Shown here piece after piece: positions 1-8,369 of a DNA stretch of 64,000 nt (its first letter is position 1; each line of letters begins with the position of its first letter). Under the pieces are notes generated by a model. That model saw only the letters and a program-made list of their open reading frames with translations, did no database searches and was not told where the DNA came from. Where the stretch lies: assembly GCF_030143245.1 (NCBI RefSeq), contig NZ_JARJNS010000002.1, forward strand, positions 434,001-498,000. The letters are read 5' to 3'. The translations under genes and the position numbers were made by a program. This DNA comes from Rhabdaerophilum sp. SD176 (GTDB lineage Bacteria; Pseudomonadota; Alphaproteobacteria; Rhizobiales; Beijerinckiaceae).

Positions 1-1142
1 GAGGCCGCGGTTTCGCCGGCCAGCGTGCCGATATCGACAAGGACCAGCACATCCGGCCGTTCCTCGAGCGCGCGGGCGATCGGATCCGGCACGCCACGCG
101 GCGGCTCGCGCAGATCGGCGAAGGGCTGCAATGCCCGGCTGACGAAATAGCGCGCCGAGACAAGCGGCTGCGCAGTATCGGTGGTCTCGCCAGAGATCAG
201 CGCGACGCGGCGCCGCCGATGCGCGGAATCGAGCAGGTGGACGGCGCCGGCATGTTTCTCGTCGGCAATTTCGAGCCGGGTGATGTCATTGACCAGCTCG
301 ATCGGCAGGGCCAGCCGGGCTGTCGCTTCGCGCGCCTCGGCGGCCAGCGCGAAGGTGGTATCGCCGAGCAGGCGGCCCTTGTCGTCATAGGCGCGAATCA
401 ACCCCTGCCGGGCCTGCCCCGTGGTGGCCGGACGGCGGATCACCGCCTCGAGGCCCTCGGCGTTCTGCGTCAGGCCGGCGAGGGCAAGAACGGACGAGGA
501 CTGCATGGCGATGATGTCGAGCCGGTTTCCGGCCGCCGCGATGAAACGGTCGATGCGCGGGGCTTCGTCTTCCTGCCGGATGCCATCGCTGATCCAGACA
601 ATGCTGGCACTGGCACCGGCCGCAAGGGCAATGTCGAAGGCCGCCTCGCGTTGCGGGAAATAGGGTTTCGGCCGCAGCGAAAGCAGGCGGCTGAGTGCTG
701 TGGCGGCTGTCTCCGGCTGGAGGCTCGGGCGCTCCTCGCTCGTCCCGATCACCTGGACCGGGCGGCTGGCGGCCTGTTCGATCAGGGCCTGCGCCCGCGA
801 AATCCGGGTGGGCCAGTCGCCGGCAGCTGCCCAGCCATCGTCAACCAGGACGATGAGCGGCCCCTGGCCCGGCGCGAGCTGCAGATCCTGGCTCGGCTGC
901 CAGCGCGGGCCGGCCACCGCCAGGATGACTGCAGCGGCTGCGAGCAGGCGCAGGACGAGCAGCCACCACGGCGTGCGGGCGGGTTCGCGTTCCTTGCCGA
1001 GAATGTCCTTCACGAGCGGCAGGGTCGGCAGAGGCAGGCGGCGCGGCGGCGGCGGTGTGATGCGGAGGAGGAACAGGATGGCCGGCAATGCGACCAGCGC
1101 GATCAGGGCCAGCGGAGCAAGGAAGGACAGCCCGGCGATCAT
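1..1142 (-). CDS. BatA-like / DUF4159-type membrane protein, N-terminal part (runs off window)
   Basis: About 380 residues are visible and the reading frame stays open to the window edge, so the C-terminal part is missing. The start ATG (1142-1140) overlaps the stop of the upstream DUF58 gene in an ATGA arrangement. The first ~30 residues form a hydrophobic segment ending in LLRITPPPPRR. A second hydrophobic segment follows WWLLVLRLLAAAA at about residues 60-80. This is the aerotolerance-regulator (BatA) N-terminal layout of two membrane helices. A von Willebrand-like stretch (IVLVDDGWAA) follows. In alphaproteobacteria such proteins are usually over 900 residues and end in a DUF4159 domain; that part is outside the window. 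The gene is third in a moxR-DUF58 operon. The biological role is not established; envelope or chaperone-like functions are proposed for the family. Confidence 0.8.
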   Translation of the reverse strand, partial: MIAGLSFLAPLALIALVALPAILFLLRITPPPPRRLPLPTLPLVKDILGKEREPARTPWWLLVLRLLAAAAVILAVAGPRWQPSQDLQLAPGQGPLIVLVDDGWAAAGDWPTRISRAQALIEQAASRPVQVIGTSEERPSLQPETAATALSRLLSLRPKPYFPQREAAFDIALAAGASASIVWISDGIRQEDEAPRIDRFIAAAGNRLDIIAMQSSSVLALAGLTQNAEGLEAVIRRPATTGQARQGLIRAYDDKGRLLGDTTFALAAEAREATARLALPIELVNDITRLEIADEKHAGAVHLLDSAHRRRRVALISGETTDTAQPLVSARYFVSRALQPFADLREPPRGVPDPIARALEERPDVLVLVDIGTLAGETAA

Positions 1143-2098
1143 GGCGTTGCCCCCAAAGACGAATGAGCCGGCAGGACCTGCCCGCCGATCATCGCCGCAA
1201 GCGCGAGCAGGGTTTCCGCCGCAGGCCGGTGCGTCAGGTGCCGCACGAAGCCGAAGCCGTGCTTGAGGGCGATGCGGCGCATTTCCTCGTTGATCGAGGC
1301 GATCCGCTCCCGGTAGCGGAGGGCGATGTCCTGAGCCTCGCCGACGCGCCAGGTCTCTTCGGTTTCAAGGGCCTCGAACTCGAACTCGCCGGCAAAGGGG
1401 AATTCCTCCTCGACCGGATCGCGGACGAGAACGATGGTTCCCTTGGCACCGCGATGGGCGATCCGGGCGATCCGCTCGGCGAAAAGCGGCATCGGCATGA
1501 TGAAATCGCCGATCAGGATCACATGGTCGTGCCGCTTTACCGGCAGGCTTTCCGGCAGGGCTTCCATGGTCAGCGGGTCGATCCCTGACCGGTCCTGCCG
1601 CAACAGAGCTTCCGCAAGGCGCATCACGATGTTGCGCGAGGCCATCGGATGCGTGCGGCCGGGCAGGCCAACCCGTTCGCCGGCATGGACCAGCAGGTCG
1701 GCGAGGGCAAGGCCAATCAGAACGGCGCGGTCGCGCTTCGCACGGCCGGCAAGGCGCGAGCCGAAATGCATCGAGGCGGAGAAATCGATCCAGAGCCAAT
1801 GCGCCGAGGCGCTTTCCCATTCCCGTTCGCGGACATAGAGCCGGTCATCGCGGGCCGAACGCCGCCAGTCGATCCGGCTGGTGGATTCGCCGGCCACGAA
1901 GGGGCGGAATTCCCAGAATTCCTCACCGGGGCCGGGCCTCCGCCGTCCATGGATGCCGAGCTGGAGCTGGGCCGCCACATTCCGGGCTTCCACCACGAGA
2001 TGCGGCAGCACTTCGGCGAGCTGGGCAGCCTCGCTCGCCAGCGAAAGGGGCACCTTGCCGGCGAAGGGGGGAACGGAATGGGCTTCCTCGACCTTCAT
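1139..2098 (-). CDS. DUF58 domain-containing protein
   Basis: A 319-residue protein with the DUF58 signature. The motif RRRPGPGEEFWEFRPF is followed by IDWRRSARDDRLYVRE and then WIDFSASM, the degenerate MIDAS-like (von Willebrand A) site typical of the family. It lies 20 bp downstream of the MoxR ATPase gene and overlaps the following BatA-like gene by 4 bp. This is the conserved MoxR/DUF58/BatA operon layout. MoxR AAA+ ATPases are thought to act with VWA-type partners in assembling or maturing complexes; which complex is unknown here. No transmembrane segment is evident, so a cytoplasmic or peripheral location is inferred. Confidence 0.88.
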   Translation of the reverse strand: MKVEEAHSVPPFAGKVPLSLASEAAQLAEVLPHLVVEARNVAAQLQLGIHGRRRPGPGEEFWEFRPFVAGESTSRIDWRRSARDDRLYVREREWESASAHWLWIDFSASMHFGSRLAGRAKRDRAVLIGLALADLLVHAGERVGLPGRTHPMASRNIVMRLAEALLRQDRSGIDPLTMEALPESLPVKRHDHVILIGDFIMPMPLFAERIARIAHRGAKGTIVLVRDPVEEEFPFAGEFEFEALETEETWRVGEAQDIALRYRERIASINEEMRRIALKHGFGFVRHLTHRPAAETLLALAAMIGGQVLPAHSSLGATP

Positions 2099-2118
2099 GC
2101 AGGCTTTCCTTGCCGCCC

Positions 2119-3132
2119 TCAGGCGAAGCGGTCGGTGAGGGAGCGGATGATCTTGCTGATGGTCTCGCCTTCTGCCCGTGCCGCGAAGGAGAGGGCCATC
2201 CTGTGTTTCAGGACGGGCTCGGCAAGCGCCACGACATCGTCGAGCGAGGGCGAAAGGCGGCCATCGATCAGGGCGCGGGCGCGGATGGCGAGCATGAGGG
2301 CCTGGCTGGCGCGCGGGCCGGGACCCCAGACCAGCTTCTCGGCGAGCGGCGTTCCCGGCAGCGGGCGGGCCGAGCGGACGAGATCGAGGATGGATTCGAC
2401 GATGCTGTCGCCCACCGGCAGGCGGCGGACGAGGCGCTGCGCAGCAAGGATGCCCTCGGCCGAAAAGACGGCCTGGATCTCGCTCGATTCCGAGCCTGTG
2501 GTTTCGATCAGCATCCGGCGTTCGGCATCGCGATCCGGGTAATCAACGTCGATTTCCAGCAGGAAGCGATCAAGCTGGGCTTCCGGCAAGGGATAGGTGC
2601 CTTCCTGCTCGATCGGGTTCTGTGTCGCCAGCACATGGAAAGGCTTGGGCAGGTCATGGCGCTGGCCGGCAATGGTGACAAAGCCTTCCTGCATCGCCTG
2701 CAGCAGGGCCGACTGGGTGCGCGGGCTGGCGCGGTTGATTTCATCCGCCATCAGCAATTCGGCGAAGACGGGCCCTTTCACGAAGCGGAAGGCGCGTTTG
2801 CCGGGTGTCGGCTCCTCGAGGATCTCGGTGCCGAGAATGTCGGAGGGCATCAGGTCAGGCGTAAACTGGACGCGCCGCGCATCGAGACCGAGCACCCTGC
2901 CCATGGTTTCGACAAGCTTGGTCTTGGCGAGGCCGGGAACACCGACCAGAAGGGCGTGGCCACCCGACAGGACCGTGACCAGCGCTTCCTCGATCACACG
3001 TTCCTGCCCGAAGATCGCTTTGCCGATCTCTGCCCGCGCCCGGACAAGGTTGCCGGCGGCATCCTCGGCCATTCGCACGAAGGAGGCCGCGAAATCTGCC
3101 GGCTGTTCCGACGAGGTGGGTGCTTCCCGCAT
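2119..3132 (-). CDS. MoxR family AAA+ ATPase
   Basis: A 337-residue AAA+ ATPase of the MoxR (AAA_3) family. Walker A is GVPGLAKT at about residues 64-71 and Walker B is LLMADEINRASP. The sensor region includes HVLATQNPIEQEGTYPLPEA, a hallmark of MoxR proteins. The C-terminal lid domain continues to the end. It is the first gene of a minus-strand operon with a DUF58 protein and a BatA/DUF4159 membrane protein. Family members are believed to be ATP-driven chaperones for metal-cofactor or complex assembly. Here the client is unknown. The gene is divergent from the DUF1285 gene, and the 162 bp between them should hold both promoters. Confidence 0.9.
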   Translation of the reverse strand: MREAPTSSEQPADFAASFVRMAEDAAGNLVRARAEIGKAIFGQERVIEEALVTVLSGGHALLVGVPGLAKTKLVETMGRVLGLDARRVQFTPDLMPSDILGTEILEEPTPGKRAFRFVKGPVFAELLMADEINRASPRTQSALLQAMQEGFVTIAGQRHDLPKPFHVLATQNPIEQEGTYPLPEAQLDRFLLEIDVDYPDRDAERRMLIETTGSESSEIQAVFSAEGILAAQRLVRRLPVGDSIVESILDLVRSARPLPGTPLAEKLVWGPGPRASQALMLAIRARALIDGRLSPSLDDVVALAEPVLKHRMALSFAARAEGETISKIIRSLTDRFA

Positions 3133-3294
3133 GGTCGATTCTCCTTGCCGTCTATCAAACCAATCTGGAACGGCACTGCCCTTGCGGCAATGCGCGAAAC
3201 GTCACGACCCCCGAATTTGCGGTACACAACTTTGTGTGCCGCGCCGCTGCCGTGAGGCTGATCCGCAATTCCGGTGCCAGTCGAGGAGGCAATC

Positions 3295-3951
3295 ATGGCG
3301 GGGACAAGGCGGAATGGCTTTGCGTTTGCGGCGCTGCGTCCTACATCAACGGCCATGACGTCCCGGCTCACGCTCCCCAGCTTGCCTCCAGACCTGCCGC
3401 CCGGGCTGCCCTCGCGCTTTCTCGAGGCCGCCATGGCGCATGGCGGCCGCGCGCTGCCGCCGGTCGAACGCTGGAATCCGGCCTATTGCGGCGAGATCGA
3501 CATGCGCATCGCCAGGGACGGGCGCTGGTTCTACATGGGGACGCCGATCACGCGGCCGGCCCTGGTGAAGCTGTTCTCCACCATTCTCCGCAAGGACGAG
3601 GACCGGCATGTGCTGGTCACTCCGGTCGAGCGGGTGGGGATCGAGGTTGAGGATGCCCCTTTCCTCGCCGTGGAAATGGCGGAAATCGAGGCCGAGGGCG
3701 CGCCGGGCCTCGCCTTCCGGACCAATCTCGACGAAATCGTGACCGTCGATGCCGCGCATCCCGTCCGGTTCGATGTCGAGCCGGGCGGCGGGCTGAAGCC
3801 CTATGTGCTGGTCCGGGGCGGCCTCTGGGCCCGCCTGACGCGCGCGCTCGCGATCGATCTGGCCGAGCGGCTGATCGAGACGCCCGATGGCCGGATCGGG
3901 CTTGCGGCCGGGGGGCAGTTCTTCGGCGTGCCGGAGGCGGGCCATGCGTGA
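3295..3951 (+). CDS. DUF1285 domain-containing protein
   Basis: A 218-residue protein whose central block (NPAYCGEIDMRIARDGRWFY, then GTPITRPALVKLFSTILRK) matches the DUF1285 family of proteobacteria. The chosen ATG at 3295 has a strong GAGGAGG ribosome binding site about 5 bases upstream; an in-frame start 21 bases earlier has none. The function of DUF1285 is not established. It is the first gene of a plus-strand operon, and its end overlaps the NUDIX hydrolase start by 8 bp. This order next to a moxR operon on the opposite strand recurs in alphaproteobacteria. Confidence 0.85.
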   Translation: MAGTRRNGFAFAALRPTSTAMTSRLTLPSLPPDLPPGLPSRFLEAAMAHGGRALPPVERWNPAYCGEIDMRIARDGRWFYMGTPITRPALVKLFSTILRKDEDRHVLVTPVERVGIEVEDAPFLAVEMAEIEAEGAPGLAFRTNLDEIVTVDAAHPVRFDVEPGGGLKPYVLVRGGLWARLTRALAIDLAERLIETPDGRIGLAAGGQFFGVPEAGHA

Positions 3952-4585
3952 CACGATGTCGCGACCGGTCGAATTGCCGCGCTTCGTCGCCCGGGCGCGC
4001 GAGTTGCTGCTGCCCGAGCCGCGCGATGTCCATGCCGGCGCAACGCCTTACGGTGACCATGCGATTGCCGGCCTGCCGATGGAGCCGGGGCTACTGGAAA
4101 AGGCGAAGCCGGCAGCGGTGCTCTACCCTGTCATCAAGCGGCCGACCGGGCTTACTGTGCTGCTGACCGAGCGCTCGGGCCATCTCTCGACGCATGCGGG
4201 GCAGGTGGCCTTTCCGGGCGGGCGGATCGAGCCGGGCGAGACAGCAATCGACGCGGCGCTCCGCGAGGCGGAGGAGGAGATCGGTCTCCCGCCCGACCGC
4301 GTGGAGCCGTTGGGATTCCTGCCGAATTACTTCTCCGGAACGGGTTTCCGCGTCCAGCCGCTCGTGGCATTGGTCGAGCCCGATCTTGATCTGCGACCGG
4401 ATCCGTCGGAGGTGGCGAGAGTCTTCGAAGTTCCGCTGGCGCAGGCGCTGGATCTCGCCCGCTACCGGCAATCGACAATCTTCTGGCGGGGTCGTGAACG
4501 CATCTTCTATATCCTCGACCATCACGATGCCTATATCTGGGGGGTGACGGCCGGGATCCTGCGGTCCATGGCGGAACGTTACTGA
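3944..4585 (+). CDS. NUDIX hydrolase, CoA pyrophosphatase type
   Basis: A 213-residue NUDIX hydrolase. The NUDIX box runs from about residue 92 to 114 (GGRIEPGETAIDAALREAEE followed by EIGL), giving the GX5EX7REUXEEXGU pattern that binds the catalytic magnesium. Just before it, LLTERSGHLSTHAGQVAFPG resembles the extra signature of CoA pyrophosphatases. These enzymes split CoA or acyl-CoA into phosphopantetheine products and 3',5'-ADP. The ATG at 3944 overlaps the DUF1285 stop, implying translational coupling. The gene sits just upstream of a small DUF6111-like membrane protein and a CCA-adding enzyme. CoA as substrate is inferred from the motif only. Confidence 0.85.
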   Translation: MRDTMSRPVELPRFVARARELLLPEPRDVHAGATPYGDHAIAGLPMEPGLLEKAKPAAVLYPVIKRPTGLTVLLTERSGHLSTHAGQVAFPGGRIEPGETAIDAALREAEEEIGLPPDRVEPLGFLPNYFSGTGFRVQPLVALVEPDLDLRPDPSEVARVFEVPLAQALDLARYRQSTIFWRGRERIFYILDHHDAYIWGVTAGILRSMAERY

Positions 4586-4598
4586 TCAACGAGGTTTC

Positions 4599-4862
4599 AT
4601 GGCGCGCATTGTCTTCGAACTGGCTGGCTTCTTCATCCTGCCCTTCCTCTGCTATGCGGGGTTCCTGATCTGGCAGCAGCGCAATCCGCGGGCGGCCAAG
4701 AAGATCCTGACGCGGAAGGCGCTGCAATGGCAGACGCTGGCCGGCGTAGCACTGATGGCGCTGGTGCTCGTTGTCTATGGCCTTCTGGACGAGGCGCATA
4801 CGGGTCCCTATTCGCCGGCCGTGTTCAAGGACGGTCAGCTCGTGCCGGGACGGGTCGAGTGA
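4599..4862 (+). CDS. Small membrane protein, DUF6111-like
   Basis: An 87-residue protein with two predicted membrane helices: FELAGFFILPFLCYAGFLIW near the N-terminus and LAGVALMALVLVVYGLL in the middle. The tail is short and polar. Size and position between a CoA pyrophosphatase and the CCA-adding enzyme match the alphaproteobacterial DUF6111 family, whose function is unknown. The TGA stop overlaps the GTG start of the following gene (GTGA), so the two are probably translated together. The family name is recalled from layout and sequence flavour, not from a search. Confidence 0.7.
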   Translation: MARIVFELAGFFILPFLCYAGFLIWQQRNPRAAKKILTRKALQWQTLAGVALMALVLVVYGLLDEAHTGPYSPAVFKDGQLVPGRVE

Positions 4863-6097
4863 GGGGCGGTTCCGCCAACGAACGCCTTGAAAGGCTGCTG
4901 GCGGACCCTGTCCTGTCGAACCTGATGGTTGCGCTGAATCCGCCGGGCGAGGAGACGCGCCTTGTCGGCGGCATCGTGCGGAACACGCTGCTCGGCGAGC
5001 CGACCGAGGATGTCGATCTTGCAACCACGCTCCAGCCGCCGGATATCCTCAAGCGGGGCAAGGCGATGGGCTGGAAGGCCGTGCCGACCGGCATCGAGCA
5101 CGGAACGATCACACTTCTGCGCGAGGGGCGGAGCTTCGAGGTCACGACCCTTCGCCGCGATGTCGAGACGGATGGCCGTCATGCCCGGGTCGTGTTCGGC
5201 CGCGACTTCCGGGAGGATGCCGCGCGGCGCGACTTCACGATCAACGCGCTTTCGCTGGGCACCGATGGCCGACTTCATGACTATTTCGGCGGCGAGGCTG
5301 ATCTCGCTGCCCGGATCGTGCGCTTCATCGGCGATCCCGAGACCCGTCTGCGCGAGGATTACCTGCGTGGCCTGCGGTTCTTCCGCTTTTCGGCCCGCTA
5401 TGGCGGCGGGCGGCTTGATCCTGCCGGAATGGCCGCAATCCTCCGGATGCGGGCCGGGTTTGCCGGCCTCTCGCGCGAGCGCATCCGTCAGGAGCTATTC
5501 AAGCTGCTGATGGCGGCCCATGTCCTGCCGGTTCTCCGGCAGATGGGCGAGGCCGGGCTCCTGCCCGACCTGCTCGGGATCGAGGCCGATCTCGACCGGT
5601 TCGCTGCGCGGGCCGGCTTGCAGGCCCGGCGGCCTGACCTCGCCTGGCCGGTCCTGGCCCGGCTGGCGGCCCTGCTGTCCCGCAAGGGGCGGGTCGACCC
5701 GGCCTTGCAGGAGGCGCTGAAGCTGTCGAACGAGGAAATGCGCTGGCTCGAGCAATGCGCCGGGGCGGAAGACCTGATCACCCGCGGTGCTGCCCATCTT
5801 GCCAGCTGGCTGGCGGAGGACTTCCCGCTCGCTGCCGGCGAGGCGATCGCGCTGGCCGCCTCGGTCTCGCCCGAGCCGGAGCGGGTTCTCGCGCTGGCGG
5901 AGGCGGCGGAGAAGCATCCGCGGCTGTATGTCTCGGGGCGCGATTTCCTCGCGGCCGGCTTCACGCCGGGGCCCGTGGTCGGCGCCCGGCTGGCGGCCTT
6001 CCGCGCCCGCTGGATCGAGGCCGGCGCGCCGGGATCGGAGGCCGAACAGCGCGCGCTTTTCTCTCGCTTTCTCGCGGAATCCGGTGCCGGAAGCTGA
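4859..6097 (+). CDS. CCA tRNA nucleotidyltransferase / poly(A) polymerase family
   Basis: A 412-residue class II nucleotidyltransferase. The catalytic head has RLVGGIVRNTLLGEPTEDVD, giving the GG and DxD-type metal-binding signature. Next comes FEVTTLRRDVETDGRHA and then RRDFTINALSL, both typical of tRNA CCA-adding enzymes. An RNA-binding block follows (EDYLRGLRFFRFSARYG). The enzyme adds or repairs the 3' CCA end of tRNA. The GTG at 4859 is favoured because it overlaps the upstream stop and gives an N-terminus matching the family; an upstream in-frame ATG would translate through the preceding gene. It is the last gene of this operon and ends 2 bp from the convergent hemF. Confidence 0.88.
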   Translation: MRGGSANERLERLLADPVLSNLMVALNPPGEETRLVGGIVRNTLLGEPTEDVDLATTLQPPDILKRGKAMGWKAVPTGIEHGTITLLREGRSFEVTTLRRDVETDGRHARVVFGRDFREDAARRDFTINALSLGTDGRLHDYFGGEADLAARIVRFIGDPETRLREDYLRGLRFFRFSARYGGGRLDPAGMAAILRMRAGFAGLSRERIRQELFKLLMAAHVLPVLRQMGEAGLLPDLLGIEADLDRFAARAGLQARRPDLAWPVLARLAALLSRKGRVDPALQEALKLSNEEMRWLEQCAGAEDLITRGAAHLASWLAEDFPLAAGEAIALAASVSPEPERVLALAEAAEKHPRLYVSGRDFLAAGFTPGPVVGARLAAFRARWIEAGAPGSEAEQRALFSRFLAESGAGS

Positions 6098-6099
6098 AA

Positions 6100-6996
6100 T
6101 CAGGGCCAGCGGACCGAGGGCGGCATCGAGGAGAGAATCGATTCGACGTTGCCGCCGGTGCGCAGGCCAAAGATTGTCCCGCGGTCATAGAGCAGGTTGA
6201 ACTCGACATATCGGCCGCGGCGGACCTGCTGCTCTTCCCGATCGGCTTCCGTCCAGGGCTGCGTGATATTGGCGCGGAGGATCGGGATATAGGCGTCGAG
6301 GAAGGCCTCGCCGACTGCCCGGGTGAAGGCGAAATCCGCCTCCCAGTCTCCTGTGGCGACATAATCGTAGAAAATACCGCCGATGCCGCGTGGCTCGTTC
6401 CGGTGCTTCAGGTGGAAATATTCGTCGCACCATGCCTTGTAACGCGGGTAATCCCGGCCATGGGCATCGCAAGGCACCTTCATTGCCGCATGGAAGGCCT
6501 GCGAATCCGGATCCGCCTGTTCGCGCCGGCGCACCAGAACCGGCGTCAGGTCGGCGCCGCCGCCGAACCAGGCCTTCGAGGTCACGACGAAGCGGGTGTT
6601 CATATGCACGGTCGGTGCATGCGGGTTCCAGGGATGGGCGATCAACGAGATGCCTGTCGCCGCGAAATTCGGGTCCGCATCGGCGCCGGGAATTTCCTTG
6701 GCGAATTCCGGTGCAAACGTGCCGTGGACATGGCTGACATGCACGCCGGCCTTCTCGAAGACCCGGCCCCGGATCATCCCCATCGTGCCGCCGCCGCCGG
6801 GCGAACCATCGTGGTTGTTGCGGCTCCATGGCTTGAAGGTGGCTTTTCCGGGCGTGGTCGCCTCGGGAAAGAAAGGGCCTTCCGCCTCGATCTCGACCGC
6901 CTCGAAGGCTGCCATGATGCGCTGCTGGAGGGAGAGGAACCATTCCGAGGCGCGGGCACGGCGGGCGACGAGTTCAGGCTGGTCGGCAAGGGTCAT
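6100..6996 (-). CDS. hemF: Oxygen-dependent coproporphyrinogen III oxidase
   Basis: A 298-residue protein, almost the length of E. coli HemF (299). Recognisable blocks are [49 protein letters not shown] and [10 protein letters not shown]. The enzyme uses O2 to oxidatively decarboxylate coproporphyrinogen III to protoporphyrinogen IX in heme synthesis. The ATG at 6996 has AGAGGAC and GAGGAC purine runs upstream on the minus strand; an in-frame TTG 21 bases earlier is less likely. The gene is 23 bp downstream of trmL. The heme product suits the nearby cytochrome bc1 genes, although they are not co-transcribed. Confidence 0.95.
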   Translation of the reverse strand: MTLADQPELVARRARASEWFLSLQQRIMAAFEAVEIEAEGPFFPEATTPGKATFKPWSRNNHDGSPGGGGTMGMIRGRVFEKAGVHVSHVHGTFAPEFAKEIPGADADPNFAATGISLIAHPWNPHAPTVHMNTRFVVTSKAWFGGGADLTPVLVRRREQADPDSQAFHAAMKVPCDAHGRDYPRYKAWCDEYFHLKHRNEPRGIGGIFYDYVATGDWEADFAFTRAVGEAFLDAYIPILRANITQPWTEADREEQQVRRGRYVEFNLLYDRGTIFGLRTGGNVESILSSMPPSVRWP

Positions 6997-7019
6997 GCAG
7001 TCCTCGTGTCCTCTCAACT

Positions 7020-7544
7020 TTACAGTTTCCCGTCCGGTTGTGCATCGTTCGACGCGAAACCGTCAAGCTGGCGCAACGCTTCCGCAACCAGAATGGCGCC
7101 GGAAACCGCGACATTGAGCGAACGCAGGCCGGGCTGCATCGGAATGACGATGCGGGCATCAGCATCCTCCTGCACCGGATCCGGAACGCCGGCGCTTTCC
7201 CGACCGAGCAGGATGATGTCGCCCGGGCGGAAAGCGAAGCGATGATGGGCCACGGCGCCGCGCGTGGTGGCGAGGACGAGGCGGTGCCCGCGCGCCCGGA
7301 TCGTCTGGCGGAAATGGCCGTAGGAGAGGTGCCGCGTCAGGTCGAGCCGGTCGAGATAGTCCAGGCCGGCCCGGCGCAGGTTGCGATCCGAGGCGTCGAA
7401 TCCTGCCGGTTCGATCAGATCGACCGGTACGCCGAGGCAGGCACCGAGCCGGAACAGCGTCCCGGCATTCTGCGGGATGTCCGGTTCATAGAGGGCAAGC
7501 CTCAGGGGCGATGGCGGAAATGCGGTTTCGCGGGGGTCGACCAT
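7020..7544 (-). CDS. trmL: tRNA (cytidine(34)-2'-O)-methyltransferase
   Basis: A 174-residue SPOUT-class methyltransferase. It has the family hallmarks [18 protein letters not shown] near the start, [10 protein letters not shown] in the middle and [19 protein letters not shown] at the C-terminus, which build the knotted SAM-binding fold. TrmL methylates the 2'-OH of the wobble nucleotide in certain leucine tRNAs. The length fits the short, single-domain TrmL group rather than the longer rRNA or tRNA SpoU enzymes. It is transcribed divergently from petABC, with 261 bp between the two starts, and lies 23 bp upstream of hemF. Confidence 0.9.
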   Translation of the reverse strand: MVDPRETAFPPSPLRLALYEPDIPQNAGTLFRLGACLGVPVDLIEPAGFDASDRNLRRAGLDYLDRLDLTRHLSYGHFRQTIRARGHRLVLATTRGAVAHHRFAFRPGDIILLGRESAGVPDPVQEDADARIVIPMQPGLRSLNVAVSGAILVAEALRQLDGFASNDAQPDGKL

Positions 7545-7695
7545 TGTTCAGGGGCCAGGGAACGCGGAAAGGGATGGACAAGCGATATAGACGGTGCCAT
7601 GAGCCTTGCAATTCAGGATCGTTCCAATATGCGATCCGGCCGGGCGCTGCCCGGGACCGGGTGGGACGGCTGAGGCAATTCGCCTCTCCAATCCG

Positions 7696-7712
7696 GATAG
7701 CCGAATGCTATC
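7696..7712. promoter_or_regulatory. Inverted repeat GATAGC-N5-GCTATC upstream of petA
   Basis: A perfect 6-bp inverted repeat with a 5-base spacer (GATAGC CGAAT GCTATC) lies about 95 bp upstream of the petA start, in the trmL/petA divergent gap. Its symmetry fits a dimeric regulator site. The regulator is unknown, and chance occurrence is possible. Confidence 0.35.
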
Positions 7713-7735
7713 TGCACCGGAATGTTCCTGAGGCT

Positions 7736-7765
7736 GTCGCCGGGCACCTCGTCGCCGGGCATCTC
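7736..7765 (+). promoter_or_regulatory. 15-bp tandem direct repeat upstream of petA
   Basis: GTCGCCGGGCACCTC at 7736-7750 is followed immediately by GTCGCCGGGCATCTC at 7751-7765, a single mismatch in 15. It ends 40 bp before the petA start. OmpR-type response regulators often bind adjacent direct repeats, and a PetR-like regulator is encoded at 26.65 kb. The link is an inference. Confidence 0.35.
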
Positions 7766-7805
7766 CATGGTCGCGGTGCGCCAGGGTGAAAGAAGGATTA
7801 GGATT

Positions 7806-8345
7806 GTGGCTGATCAATCGATGAGCGAACCGAACCGCCGTGATTTTCTGTTTCTGGCCACCGGCGCTGCCGGTGCCGTCGCCGTGGGCGGCGTGGCCTG
7901 GCCGCTGATTTCGCAGATGTCGCCGGATGCCTCGACCATTGCGGCGGGCGCACCGGTCGAAGTTGACCTGGCACCGATCGCCGAAGGTCGCGCGATCACG
8001 CTGAAATGGCGCGGCAAGCCGATCTTCGTCCGCCACCGTACGGCGGCCGAGATCGAGGCCTCCAAGAAGGATGATGCGTCCGGTCTGCCGGATCCGCAGG
8101 CCGATGCCGCCCGCGTCCGTGCCTTCGAAGGCAAGGCGCTGGAACAATGGGTCGTTGTCTATGGCAACTGCACCCATCTCGGCTGCGTGCCGATCGGCTT
8201 CTCGGGCGATTTCAATGGCTGGTACTGCCCGTGCCACGGCTCACATTACGACAATGCCGGGCGTATCCGCAAAGGTCCTGCGCCGCGTAACCTTGATATC
8301 CCCGAATTCACTTTCCTGTCCGCGTCGAAAATCCGCATCGGCTGA
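7806..8345 (+). CDS. petA: Ubiquinol-cytochrome c reductase iron-sulfur subunit (Rieske)
   Basis: A 179-residue Rieske protein, the usual length. NCTHLGC and CPCHGSHY supply the [2Fe-2S] ligands: Cys122, His124, Cys141 and His144, with Cys127 and Cys143 forming the disulfide. The N-terminus carries a twin-arginine element (NRRDFLFLATG) before a hydrophobic anchor, fitting Tat-dependent export with a retained helix. The GTG at 7806 is chosen because it gives the conserved MADxSxSEPxRRDF start and follows AAGGATTAGG. The protein passes electrons from ubiquinol at the Qo site to cytochrome c1. It is the first gene of petABC, 24 bp before petB. Confidence 0.97.
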   Translation: MADQSMSEPNRRDFLFLATGAAGAVAVGGVAWPLISQMSPDASTIAAGAPVEVDLAPIAEGRAITLKWRGKPIFVRHRTAAEIEASKKDDASGLPDPQADAARVRAFEGKALEQWVVVYGNCTHLGCVPIGFSGDFNGWYCPCHGSHYDNAGRIRKGPAPRNLDIPEFTFLSASKIRIG

Positions 8346-8369
8346 GCGAATCCAGAGTGAGAGACCCGA

